Source of the DNA: Bacillota bacterium
GTDB taxonomy: Bacteria; Bacillota; Desulfitobacteriia; Desulfitobacteriales; Desulfitobacteriaceae
Length of the DNA stretch: 28,785 bases
Assembly: GCA_023390635.1 (NCBI GenBank)
Contig: JAEWCM010000186.1
Coordinates: forward strand, 1 to 28,785
Reading direction: 5' to 3'
Positions 1 through 7,630 of this stretch are shown in pieces. Below the pieces are notes generated by a model. The model saw nothing but the letters and a program-made list of their open reading frames with translations. It ran no database searches and had not been told where the DNA came from. The translations under genes and the position numbers were made by a program. The first letter of the stretch is position 1; each line of letters opens with the position of its first letter.

Positions 1-2
1 GT

Positions 3-260
3 GTGGATTCTCAGGATTTTATTTTATTTGTGCGTACGGCGATTGAGAATGCGATGCTTTTCCAAGAGGTGGAGCGGACCGTTAAGACTATCAAACCCGC
101 TAATCTGGTCTATAATCAGCAGACAGCTTTGAATGCTGAGGTAAGATTAGAAGAGCATGCTAGCTGGCGGAGACTTGAGAGAAAAACAAGGTTAAGAGCG
201 ACTTGGTATCTTGGTTCAACACCTTTTGCTGTTGCTGGAGCGGAGGTGAATATTAAGTGA
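3..260 (+). CDS. Probable phage tail/baseplate protein, C-terminal end (5' truncated)
   Basis: This reading frame is open from the window edge and stops at 260, so the gene probably begins outside the window; the GTG at 3 need not be its start. The visible 85 residues are mostly helical and contain a KTIKPANLVYN stretch followed by a basic, Arg-rich segment and a beta-like C-terminus. A KPA motif near the end recalls phage tail proteins of the YmfQ/DUF2313 type, but this is a weak resemblance recalled from memory. Position supports a tail role: it overlaps by 4 bp (GTGA) the small tail accessory gene and lies just upstream of a tailspike gene, where the last baseplate genes usually sit. It is certainly coding; the family is uncertain. 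Confidence 0.55.
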   Translation: MDSQDFILFVRTAIENAMLFQEVERTVKTIKPANLVYNQQTALNAEVRLEEHASWRRLERKTRLRATWYLGSTPFAVAGAEVNIK

Positions 261-538
261 TCACAACAAATCTCTTAACGTATGTGGCTGATTTTATAAA
301 CAATAGAATCGTAAAATTAGTTCTTAATGAGACTTATGAGATAAGTCAATTTGATATTAAGCAAACTGAGAACAATAAAGTAACCATACAATATAAGGTA
401 CCTAGTGGAATAGTCTCTTCTATTGCTCTTATTGAACTAAAAGACAGCCTAGGTAATGTATTAAGCTCAAATTCGGTTTATATACCGATTACGGCGGATA
501 CCCTTATATCCCAATCCATTGAAGTGAAGGGGGTGTAA
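257..538 (+). CDS. Small tail accessory protein (93 aa)
   Basis: The GTG start overlaps the preceding stop (GTGA), with a good ribosome binding site (GGAGGTG at 242-248). The protein has no signal peptide or membrane segment. Its second half alternates hydrophobic residues in a beta-sandwich-like pattern (IQYKVPSGIVSSIALIELKD, then VYIPITADT). Small beta-rich proteins of this size commonly sit between the last baseplate gene and the tail fibre in Gram-positive phages and probably act as fibre adaptors; I recognise the type but cannot name a family. It ends 2 bp before the tailspike start, so the genes are translationally coupled. Base composition is AT-rich like the rest of the locus. Confidence 0.6.
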   Translation: MITTNLLTYVADFINNRIVKLVLNETYEISQFDIKQTENNKVTIQYKVPSGIVSSIALIELKDSLGNVLSSNSVYIPITADTLISQSIEVKGV

Positions 539-540
539 AA

Positions 541-2178
541 ATGACGTACAATCCTAAAATAAATTGGCAATATGGTGATATTGTTACCGAACAGGATTTA
601 AATCGAATTGAACAGGCAATATGGGACATTTCTAAAAATAGGGGTACAGAGATTGTGATAGCACCCTATAATTCTTCAGAAAAAGATAAGACTGGTTTTG
701 TTCTTACCGGGGCAGATGATCAAATTATGATTAATGAGATTATAAGCTCTTTAGTTAATGGGGGAAGCATCCTATTTCTTGATGGAGATATTCAATTAAC
801 TGATGCAGTTAAAGTGAAAGATTATATGAAAATATCCGGGTTAGGGATGGAAACTAGATTTAATCTTTCCAATAACAGTATAGGTTTCACTCAAATAGAT
901 ACTTCGAAGAATCTTTTAAGGTGTATCTTTAAAGACTTCGGGATTTTAGGGGATGGGGAAAATTCAACTAATACCCAGACCATTGGCATGAGATTAAGTC
1001 CTCAAGAGTCTATTTTTGAAAATATTCGAGTGTATGGATGTAAAGATGGGTTCGACTTAAATGCCGAGTTTGGTGCTTCGGTAATGAATTTTATTTCTAA
1101 ATGCTTGTTTTTATCAAACGTGCATTTAGGAATCAGGTTAGGGTCGGATTCTATTTTAACGCAATGCATTATTGGCGATAATGCAAATTTGCTCAGGCAT
1201 CCCATAGATTATGATTCTTGTGGATTGAAACTGGGTGGATGGGGAAATCAGGTCTATAACAATCATTTTTACAAAAATGCAATTGGTATACGATCTGAAT
1301 GGGCTGTTGGTAATGTTATCACTGGTAACTTATTTGAATCTGGATATAAGGAAGATATCTTTTTTGCGGGGTGTACTGAAGCAGTACAAATTGCCAATAA
1401 TGTATTTCACGGTAAGGATAAAAGCGCTAATCAAGATTTATCCATGTATAACAGTATTACCTTTGAAGGAGCATCAAGCACCAATGTGCAGAACAATTCG
1501 GTTATAGGAAACAGTTTTTTATGTTTTTCAGAGGAATACAATCCTAATATTAGGTACAACTATTGCATTGCGGAAGGAATAAACTGCAACAACAATTTTA
1601 TTATCAGCAATAATTTTAATGGATTTTATAAACAGGAGAATCCTGTTTATAAGACTGGAGAAAACACAATAATCGATGGTTACAATCCCGCCTTTACTGG
1701 GACAGTGACCCTCCAGAAAATTAAATCCAATCTTTTAGCTGAAATCGACGCCGCAGACACTACAGGTGGTACTTTAATTTCAGATACTTTGTGTTTTAAG
1801 GGGCAGTCCGCACAATTATTACAGCCTTCTTCCTCTCCGGCGGCGAAGTCACTGTCAGTCACAATCGGAGGTTTGAGATATGGGCAATTTTCTGTAGCTT
1901 TTCGTATTAAAAGCAACAACAACACGACTGGGAGTACCGTGGCCACTTTACAAATCAGCGATGGTTCCGGAGGTAATTCAAGCAGTTTGGCCCTCATAGG
2001 GACAAATTTTACTAATACCACGGCTTATCAGATGTTTTATATCCCTTTAAACAATATAGGGCAATTCAGTGGCAATAACATCAAGCTCACATTGACTTGC
2101 GCTGCAATAGCAAATCTAGACCTTCGTTTAGACAGCATTATTATTGCACCGATCCACTTAGGTGTATTTGGTGCTTAA
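541..2178 (+). CDS. Tailspike / tail fibre protein with right-handed beta-helix
   Basis: This 545-residue protein starts at ATG 541 behind GAAGGGGGTG. Residues 1-35 (NWQYGDIVTEQDLNRIEQ) resemble the short adaptor found at the N-terminus of many phage fibres. Residues about 45-390 follow the pectate-lyase-like parallel beta-helix pattern: GSILFLDGDIQL, then a long series of short N-rich rungs (NVFHGKD, NNSVIGNSFL, NNFIISNNFNG). Residues about 400-545 form a separate beta-rich domain (SLSVTIGGLRYGQFSVAFRIK, DLRLDSIIIAP) like a jelly-roll carbohydrate-binding module. Such proteins bind or cleave surface polysaccharide of a target cell. No catalytic acid can be assigned by eye. The downstream modification cassette begins only 13 bp after it, so the two are probably one transcript. 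Confidence 0.75.
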   Translation: MTYNPKINWQYGDIVTEQDLNRIEQAIWDISKNRGTEIVIAPYNSSEKDKTGFVLTGADDQIMINEIISSLVNGGSILFLDGDIQLTDAVKVKDYMKISGLGMETRFNLSNNSIGFTQIDTSKNLLRCIFKDFGILGDGENSTNTQTIGMRLSPQESIFENIRVYGCKDGFDLNAEFGASVMNFISKCLFLSNVHLGIRLGSDSILTQCIIGDNANLLRHPIDYDSCGLKLGGWGNQVYNNHFYKNAIGIRSEWAVGNVITGNLFESGYKEDIFFAGCTEAVQIANNVFHGKDKSANQDLSMYNSITFEGASSTNVQNNSVIGNSFLCFSEEYNPNIRYNYCIAEGINCNNNFIISNNFNGFYKQENPVYKTGENTIIDGYNPAFTGTVTLQKIKSNLLAEIDAADTTGGTLISDTLCFKGQSAQLLQPSSSPAAKSLSVTIGGLRYGQFSVAFRIKSNNNTTGSTVATLQISDGSGGNSSSLALIGTNFTNTTAYQMFYIPLNNIGQFSGNNIKLTLTCAAIANLDLRLDSIIIAPIHLGVFGA

Positions 2179-2191
2179 TGGAGGAAAAAAG

Positions 2192-3541
2192 ATGAAATGT
2201 ATTCAACCTAAGAATGGGATGTACCTGACATCAGAGGACTTTCCTCAGTGGCATGATGAATTTGCAAATCTTCTTCCCGAAAGAGAAGAAAAAACTACCG
2301 AATTAAGAGTCAAAACGGTGACCTTTGTTGTGACAGAGGAATGCTCCCTAAGATGTACCTACTGTTATCAGCATAAGAAAAGAAGTAGAAGAATGACGAA
2401 AGACGTTGCCTTAAAGGCAGTGGATTTTTTATTAGAAGGTGATAGATTAAACGGATATATTAATGTGAAGGAAAGTCAGGGAGTGATTTTTGAATTTATT
2501 GGTGGTGAGCCATTACTTGAGATTGATCTTATTGATGAAATTGTCGATTATTTTAAATTTAAAGCTTTTTCTCTGAACCATCCTTGGGCAACAAATTATA
2601 TGGTCAATCTATCCTCTAATGGAGTACTTTACAATGACCCAAGGGTGCAGAGATTTCTTGAAAAGAATAAAGGTCGAGTATTTATTGGCATTTCAATAGA
2701 TGGAGATAAAGTGCTTCATGATACCTGTCGATTATTTCCCGACGGTACTGGAAGCTATGACGTTGTAGAAAAAGCGGTAGAAAACGCTGTGGAAAATTGG
2801 GGACTTACGCAATCTAAAGTGACCATTGCTCCGGAAAATTTACCATATCTTACTAGGGCTTTAAAGCACTTATGGCACATGGGCTTATTTGGTATTCATG
2901 CAAATACTGTGTATGAAGAGGGGTGGAACTTGTGTCATGCGCAAATGTTTTATAAAAAGCTAAAAGAAGTTGCTAATTATCTTTTAACGAATGAAAACTA
3001 CAGAAGGTATCAGACTTCACTTTTTGAAGAGCATATTGGCCATCCTTTGCCCCCAGAGGACTGCAAAAACTATTGCGGAGGTAACGGTCTAATGCTTGCT
3101 ATTGGAACGGATGGTAAGTGTTATCCATGTATTCGATATATGAAATATTGCATGTCTACTGATCGTGAAGAAAGAGACATTGGGGATATTTGCGAAGGAA
3201 TTCATTCACAAGAGGAGGACCCATGGCTTAAAGATTTATGCGCTATTGACATGATTACTCAATCCAATAATGAATGTAAATCTTGTCAGATTGCCTCAGG
3301 TTGTGGTGTTTGTCCGGGTTATCAATATGATATGTTTGGAGATCCCAATGTCAGGGCCACTTACATCTGCGTTATGCACAAGGCCAGGGTTTTAGCGAAT
3401 GTGTACTACTGGAATAACATTTATCGGGATTTGGGGTTAGAAAAAAGATATTCTTTAGATCTGCCAAAAAATGTGGCACTAGATATAATCACTGAAGAAG
3501 AGTTTGATTCTCTGAAAATTTTATCGGAAAGGAAGGAATAA
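2192..3541 (+). CDS. Radical SAM/SPASM-domain peptide or protein maturase
   Basis: The start is placed at ATG 2192 because GGAGGA (2180-2185) sits just ahead of it; an in-frame GTG at 2162 lies inside the tailspike gene. The 449-residue protein has a radical SAM core with the [4Fe-4S] motif C51-x3-C55-x2-C58 and the SAM-binding GGEPL at 104-108. A C-terminal SPASM region carries C295...G305-x4-C310, C313, C320, C334, C350, then C362-x2-C365-x5-C371-x2-C374 and C393, which is enough for two auxiliary Fe-S clusters. Enzymes of this architecture install thioether or carbon crosslinks on ribosomal peptides or act as sulfatase-type maturases. It stops 2 bp before a gene for a 29-cysteine protein, the obvious substrate candidate. 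CXXX-repeat-targeting radical SAM maturases are a known class; membership here is inferred. Confidence 0.9.
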   Translation: MKCIQPKNGMYLTSEDFPQWHDEFANLLPEREEKTTELRVKTVTFVVTEECSLRCTYCYQHKKRSRRMTKDVALKAVDFLLEGDRLNGYINVKESQGVIFEFIGGEPLLEIDLIDEIVDYFKFKAFSLNHPWATNYMVNLSSNGVLYNDPRVQRFLEKNKGRVFIGISIDGDKVLHDTCRLFPDGTGSYDVVEKAVENAVENWGLTQSKVTIAPENLPYLTRALKHLWHMGLFGIHANTVYEEGWNLCHAQMFYKKLKEVANYLLTNENYRRYQTSLFEEHIGHPLPPEDCKNYCGGNGLMLAIGTDGKCYPCIRYMKYCMSTDREERDIGDICEGIHSQEEDPWLKDLCAIDMITQSNNECKSCQIASGCGVCPGYQYDMFGDPNVRATYICVMHKARVLANVYYWNNIYRDLGLEKRYSLDLPKNVALDIITEEEFDSLKILSERKE

Positions 3542-3543
3542 AG

Positions 3544-4221
3544 ATGGCTTGTTCAAATTGCTCGATCACTAGCTCTGGTAGCTGCGATGGTCAATGCCAA
3601 GGTTGTGAGGGAGATTGTGAAGGTTCTTGTGAAGGTGCATGTAGGACTTGTTCGGATAGCTGTTCTAACGATTGCTGGTCTTGCTCCGCTGTTTGTAATA
3701 ACAATTGCCGTTATTGCAGCGGTGCCTGTAATGATTCTTGTACTGGCGATTGTACTGGTGGTTGTTTAGGTTGTGGAAGCTCTTGTTCATATGATTGTAG
3801 TGGTTGTACTGGTTGTGGGGACTCTTGTTCATATAGTTGTAGTGGAACCTGTAAAGGTTATTGTGATAATGCTTGCTCTGCAACCAATCAAGCCGCAGTT
3901 ATTGCTAATGTAGGAGCCAACATTAGTGCAAAAGGTATTTATTCAGCAGTGAATGACTTTGTAGATTTGAGAAATAAAATTCGGGCTGAATTTACTCGCA
4001 GAGGGAGATCTCTTCCAACAAATGACACCTTTAACATTACGCCTGCAAACGGTGTAATTCTTTCTCAGGATCACCTTTTAAAAATCTTTACTGACGAAAA
4101 AACCCTTAATTCTGGCCTTTCCAGACCTACCGTGCTTCAGGGACAATTAATTACTCTTAGCCAGGTTTCAGCAACTATCAGTAACATTCAGTCACTTATG
4201 AGCCAAAATTTGAGAGGTTAA
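3544..4221 (+). CDS. Cysteine-repeat protein, candidate substrate of the radical SAM enzyme
   Basis: ATG 3544 follows GGAAAGGAAGG. Residues 3-111 contain 29 cysteines, separated almost only by two or three residues (CX3C and CX2C). Between C33 and C66 this becomes an exact 11-residue repeat, CX2CX3CX3. The spacers are Gly, Ser, Asp, Asn and Thr with very few hydrophobic residues. From about residue 117 the character changes completely: a cysteine-free region of about 109 residues with a helical AVIANVGANISAKGIYSAVNDFVDLRNKI stretch (quoted in part by position 118-146) and a Gln/Ser-rich tail. No signal peptide is visible. Tight coupling to the radical SAM gene and the CXXX pattern suggest multiple thioether crosslinks or Fe-S/metal binding. 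Whether it is a fibre component, a secreted RiPP or a structural protein cannot be told from sequence alone. Confidence 0.85.
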   Translation: MACSNCSITSSGSCDGQCQGCEGDCEGSCEGACRTCSDSCSNDCWSCSAVCNNNCRYCSGACNDSCTGDCTGGCLGCGSSCSYDCSGCTGCGDSCSYSCSGTCKGYCDNACSATNQAAVIANVGANISAKGIYSAVNDFVDLRNKIRAEFTRRGRSLPTNDTFNITPANGVILSQDHLLKIFTDEKTLNSGLSRPTVLQGQLITLSQVSATISNIQSLMSQNLRG

Positions 4222-4237
4222 AAGGGAGGAATTTAAA

Positions 4238-4714
4238 ATGCCTACAATCAATACAAGTCAAGCTGAATTCTTAGCAATTCTTCTTTCTTTGTCTAGCAGC
4301 ATTATTAAAAATGATGCTAACGTAGCAGAAGCAGTTGCAAAATTAAATATCCTGACAAAAGACGATGTTGTTAAAATAGCAAATGTAGTTGATACCATTA
4401 CTAACTTTATCTACACAGACAGCAAGAGTAGCAAGGATGCATTAAATGCTGCTGTAAATTCTCTTGATTGCTTTGCAGAGGACAGAGATTCATTTTTACT
4501 GTTGATTCAGGGTTATGCATTAAGCCCAGGGCCTGATAGAGACGAACTTCCTAGTTTTGTGACTCGGGTCTTAAACACTGATAAAGTATACACCTATCAA
4601 GTATACAGCCTAATTGTCCGGTACTCTATTTTAACCCATGATTCTACTTTGATTGAACAAGCAATTAATAAAATTCAAAGTATCGAATCTAATAAAACTA
4701 CAGGAGGTCAATAA
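4238..4714 (+). CDS. Unrecognised helical protein (158 aa) of the cysteine-repeat cassette
   Basis: I do not recognise this family. ATG 4238 follows AAAGGGAGGA (4221-4230). The protein is predicted by eye to be almost all alpha-helical, with no membrane segment or signal peptide, and contains a single cysteine (in NSLDCFAED). Its N-terminal part is mildly hydrophobic (AEFLAILLSLSSSI) and the C-terminal part ends in IQKSIES-like helix (INKIQSIESNKTTGG). It lies 16 bp after the cysteine-repeat gene and overlaps the next gene by one base, so it belongs to the same transcript. Possible roles are partner, carrier or fibre cap for the cysteine-repeat protein; none is demonstrated. Confidence 0.7.
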   Translation: MPTINTSQAEFLAILLSLSSSIIKNDANVAEAVAKLNILTKDDVVKIANVVDTITNFIYTDSKSSKDALNAAVNSLDCFAEDRDSFLLLIQGYALSPGPDRDELPSFVTRVLNTDKVYTYQVYSLIVRYSILTHDSTLIEQAINKIQSIESNKTTGGQ

Positions 4715-5097
4715 TGATGACTAAAGAAGTTCACTTTGAGTCCTTTGAGGACCTAAAAGCACAACTTTCAGCCTTGAAACATGAAGAAGCATTATCTTTG
4801 AATTTTCCGGATAAAATAGTAAAATCCTTGCAGTTATCTGAGTATAAAATAAAGTCTTGTGAGAACTTGTTTAATAATTACCTGAGAAGCGGAGCGCCTG
4901 AAGGTAGTAATTTCTCTCTGGATCAGTTCATCGAGTATTACGCTGACCTTGTGAGAAGCAGGGAAGAGGAGTTTATTGATTCCGTCGTGTCTCTTGTTAG
5001 TGACCAAGTATATGGCTTCATGCAAGAGAATGGTTTTGCAGCAAGAGTTGTCTACCACAACAAAACTTTAATTATTTTCCGAAAGCCACAGCTTTAA
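4714..5097 (+). CDS. Unrecognised acidic protein (127 aa), last gene of the tail-linked cassette
   Basis: I do not recognise this family. Two adjacent ATG codons (4714 and 4717) follow a CAGGAGG site (4702-4708); either could start it. The protein is acidic and helical with a short beta-hairpin at the end (AARVVYHNKTLIIFRKPQL), and has one cysteine. Residues about 5-60 (FESFEDLKAQLSALKHEEALSL and following) look like a small globular helical domain. It shares one base with the preceding stop (TAATG arrangement), so it is translationally coupled. After it the locus ends: the next gene is a housekeeping-type antiporter with its own promoter. No holin, endolysin, integrase or XkdX-like gene follows. 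Confidence 0.65.
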   Translation: MMTKEVHFESFEDLKAQLSALKHEEALSLNFPDKIVKSLQLSEYKIKSCENLFNNYLRSGAPEGSNFSLDQFIEYYADLVRSREEEFIDSVVSLVSDQVYGFMQENGFAARVVYHNKTLIIFRKPQL

Positions 5098-5399
5098 CCT
5101 CAAGAAAATTGAATGCCATAAGGCGTATTGTTTATACTCATTTTAGGGTTCGCTGCTCTGGCAGCGGGCCTACATAGTTAAGAGAAGTTATAGAGAACGT
5201 GTTTTTTGATCTCTTTACTGCTTTGGTTGGCATTGTCTTTATCTTTTCCGTTGCTATCTTGGGTGGTCAGCGTGGGCAAGAGGGATGAAGATAGCAGCTT
5301 TAGCCCTATAATACACATAGTACATCACTCAATTATGAGGTAAAATAAGAAGGCATAAAGGCAACAAACCAACCCAAAAGAAATGGAGTTGATACCCAC
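5098..5399 (+). other. Intergenic region: probable long structured leader of the antiporter gene
   Basis: No gene is seen in these 302 bases. They hold a candidate promoter near the start, a short perfect hairpin (CGCTGC/GCAGCG with a TCTG loop, 5151-5166) and a 9-bp inverted repeat (TGCTATCTT at 5252-5260 with AAGATAGCA at 5288-5296) enclosing a G-rich loop. None of these is followed by a T-run, so they are not ordinary terminators. I could not match the region to a riboswitch consensus I know. Confidence 0.4.
5109..5138 (+). promoter_or_regulatory. Candidate sigma-A promoter for the antiporter gene
   Basis: TTGAAT (5109-5114), an 18-base spacer and TATACT (5133-5138) form a reasonable vegetative promoter. 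Transcription from it would give a leader of about 255 nt before the antiporter start. It is the only such pair I noticed in the gap. Confidence 0.35.
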
Positions 5400-7412
5400 T
5401 TGGAATCCTACTTGTTCATCATATTTCTGATTGCAGCCATCGTCGTCTCCAATCTAATCAACCGCTTTTTTCCGTCAGTGTCCATCCCCATTATCCAGTT
5501 GGCTCTGGGGGTGTGCATTGCTTTTCTGCCAGGGCATGAGAAGCTTGTTTTAGAGCCGGAGATGTTTTTCGTCCTGTTTATTGCTTCATTGCTCTTTTTT
5601 GACGGGAAGAGGTCGGATAAACAATCGCTGTGGAATTTGCGCAAGCCGATTCTGCTCCTGGCGATCACCTTGGTGTTCATTACCGTTGTGGCAGTCGGAT
5701 ACTCTGTCCATTGGCTGATTCCGTCTATTCCTCTTGCCGCTGCTTTTGCCTTGGCGGCCGCTCTGGCGCCTACCGATGCAGTGGCTGTGGGTTCTTTAAA
5801 GGAAAAGGTGAAAATTCCTCATGCTATCCTGCACCTTCTGGAAGGGGAAGCTCTGATCAACGATGCTTCCGGTCTGGTGTCCTTCCAGTTTGCTATTGCG
5901 GCGGTGATCACCGGGACGTTCTCCATCTTAAATGCAGGATTGAGCTTTCTGGAGATCGCCCTTGGCGGTATCCTTCTGGGGTTGCTTTTAACTCTGCTGA
6001 AATATTTATTTGTCCGGTGGATTCGTTCTTTGGGCATGGAAGATGCGGTATTGCATGTATTGATTGAAATCCTTACGCCATTCGGAATTTACCTGATTTG
6101 TGAAGCAGTGGGTGTGAGCGGCATCCTGGCAGTAGTCGCTTCCGGAATTGCCCATTCCTTCAGCGGGAAGAGGCTGAATCCGGAGATCGCCCGCCTGAAT
6201 ATGCTGTCTAACAATACCTGGTCTGTGATTGCCTTTGTTCTCAACGGACTGGTTTTCCTGCTGCTCGGTTCTCAACTGCCTGAAATTGTGGAAACGGTGT
6301 GGAATAGTCCGGAAGTCAATGTCTGGCAGGCTTTGGGTTATGTCTTGTTGATCACGGTTATCCTTGCTTTGCTCCGCTTCTTATGGTCGGTGCTGATCAT
6401 TAAAAAGGGAAATTTCAAGGTAGAGGAAGGGGAACCTCTCCCCCTGCTCCAGACGGCCCTGACCCTTTCTCTGGCTGGAGTTAAGGGAGCTGTGACCCTG
6501 GCTACCGCTCTGTCTATTCCCTTCCTGTTGGAGGATGGGAGCATGTTTCCTCAGCGGGACCTGATTCTCTTTCTCGTGAGCGGAGTCATTTTATGTACCA
6601 TGCTGGCAGCTAACTATCTGCTGCCCTTGCTAATCCGTTCCGAGCCCCATGACGACCGGGAGGAAACAGAGACTTGTATCCACATCCTCCAGAATGTGAT
6701 TCAGGAGCTCCGCCGGCAAGAGGGAGAAGTTGAAAAGCTGGCGATGGAGAGAGTCATCCGTGAATACATGATCAGAATTAACCAACTGCGGGAGAAACTT
6801 GCCGGTCAGGGCAGGGAGCAGGCTGATGACGAACTTCACCTGGCTCTGCTGAAATGGCAGAAAGAAGATATCGAGAATCTAGTGAAGCAGGGAGAGATCA
6901 GCCGCAAGTTTGCCTATCGCTATGTGAGCCGGATCAATGCCAATATGCTGCACAGGATCGTAAATCCCCAGGAACGGAAAGCCCTCCGGGCTGAAAACAG
7001 GCGCATTCGCCAGGCCGAGCGCATGCTTTCCCTCAGCGACTGGACCAGGAAAGAGAAGGAGGGGCAGGGAACGAATTTGAGAAAGATCCAGTTGTCCAGT
7101 ACTGCCTATATCCTCAATAAACTAAAACTTATCCAGACGGAAAAAGATGGGGATACGGTACAGGTGCGGGAAATGATTCAGGAATATGAGTGGCGGGCGG
7201 CCATGTTCCGGGAAGACAGGAATGCTTCGGACCGTTCACGGGAAGAGAAGGAAGAACAGTTCCAGAACATCGCCTCTTTGGGCTTCCAAATTGAGCGGGA
7301 TAATATCCACAGGACTTTTGAAAATGATAAGCTGACGCGGGAGAAAGCCAAAGAGCTGAAACAAAACGTGGATTTGATGGAGTTCGGCATTAAAGGTAGC
7401 ACTATCTTTTGA
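5400..7412 (+). CDS. nhaK: CPA1-family Na+(K+)/H+ antiporter, NhaK-like
   Basis: The predicted start is TTG 5400; GGAG at 5385-5388 is a little far, and no better in-frame start exists. The 670-residue length equals that known for Bacillus NhaK. About twelve membrane segments span residues 1-412. The CPA1 signature is clear: APTDA at 123-127 and the ion-binding EGEALINDASGLV with N154-D155. Residues about 415-670 form a long charged helical cytoplasmic tail rich in Arg and Glu, probably regulatory. The protein exchanges Na+ and possibly K+ or Li+ for protons across the cytoplasmic membrane for pH and salt homeostasis. It is monocistronic, with its own promoter and a strong terminator behind it. 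The cation specificity cannot be read from sequence, so the gene symbol is by similarity. Confidence 0.88.
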   Translation: MESYLFIIFLIAAIVVSNLINRFFPSVSIPIIQLALGVCIAFLPGHEKLVLEPEMFFVLFIASLLFFDGKRSDKQSLWNLRKPILLLAITLVFITVVAVGYSVHWLIPSIPLAAAFALAAALAPTDAVAVGSLKEKVKIPHAILHLLEGEALINDASGLVSFQFAIAAVITGTFSILNAGLSFLEIALGGILLGLLLTLLKYLFVRWIRSLGMEDAVLHVLIEILTPFGIYLICEAVGVSGILAVVASGIAHSFSGKRLNPEIARLNMLSNNTWSVIAFVLNGLVFLLLGSQLPEIVETVWNSPEVNVWQALGYVLLITVILALLRFLWSVLIIKKGNFKVEEGEPLPLLQTALTLSLAGVKGAVTLATALSIPFLLEDGSMFPQRDLILFLVSGVILCTMLAANYLLPLLIRSEPHDDREETETCIHILQNVIQELRRQEGEVEKLAMERVIREYMIRINQLREKLAGQGREQADDELHLALLKWQKEDIENLVKQGEISRKFAYRYVSRINANMLHRIVNPQERKALRAENRRIRQAERMLSLSDWTRKEKEGQGTNLRKIQLSSTAYILNKLKLIQTEKDGDTVQVREMIQEYEWRAAMFREDRNASDRSREEKEEQFQNIASLGFQIERDNIHRTFENDKLTREKAKELKQNVDLMEFGIKGSTIF

Positions 7413-7487
7413 ACTTAAGATTTGAGTGATTAAAAGGGCTGTGCAAAATGGTAATTTTATATAAACTGCAAAAATGAAAATCATAAA

Positions 7488-7535
7488 AAGCCCGGAGATT
7501 GCTTGGATAATCCAAGTTGTCTCCGGGCCCTTTTA
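7488..7535 (+). terminator. Intrinsic terminator of the antiporter gene
   Basis: A long hairpin pairs AGCCCGGAGATTGCTTGG with CCAAGTTGTCTCCGGGC around a short loop, followed by CCTTTT. A few mismatches or wobbles are present. It lies 75 bp behind the antiporter stop. Confidence 0.8.
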
Positions 7536-7630
7536 GCATATTAACCTCCTGTGCTGCTGTTGATAATCCATTTCTCAAAACATTTCAAGGACCTGCAATC
7601 TCACCCTACAGAAATCTGCAGAGATCGAAG

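Noticed and set aside
3580..3880. Short-period repeat resembling a CRISPR or tandem DNA repeat
   Set aside because: Repetition is at the codon level (TGT/TGC every few codons) in a well-positioned gene; there are no fixed repeats with equal-length unique spacers.
3665..3883. Minus-strand frame rich in Asn, His and Tyr
   Set aside because: It is the reverse complement of the cysteine codons (TGT/TGC) of the Cys-repeat gene, with no start signal.
5151..5166. Hairpin CGCTGC-TCTG-GCAGCG as terminator of the tail cassette
   Set aside because: No T-run follows and it lies downstream of a candidate promoter, so a terminator call is not supported.
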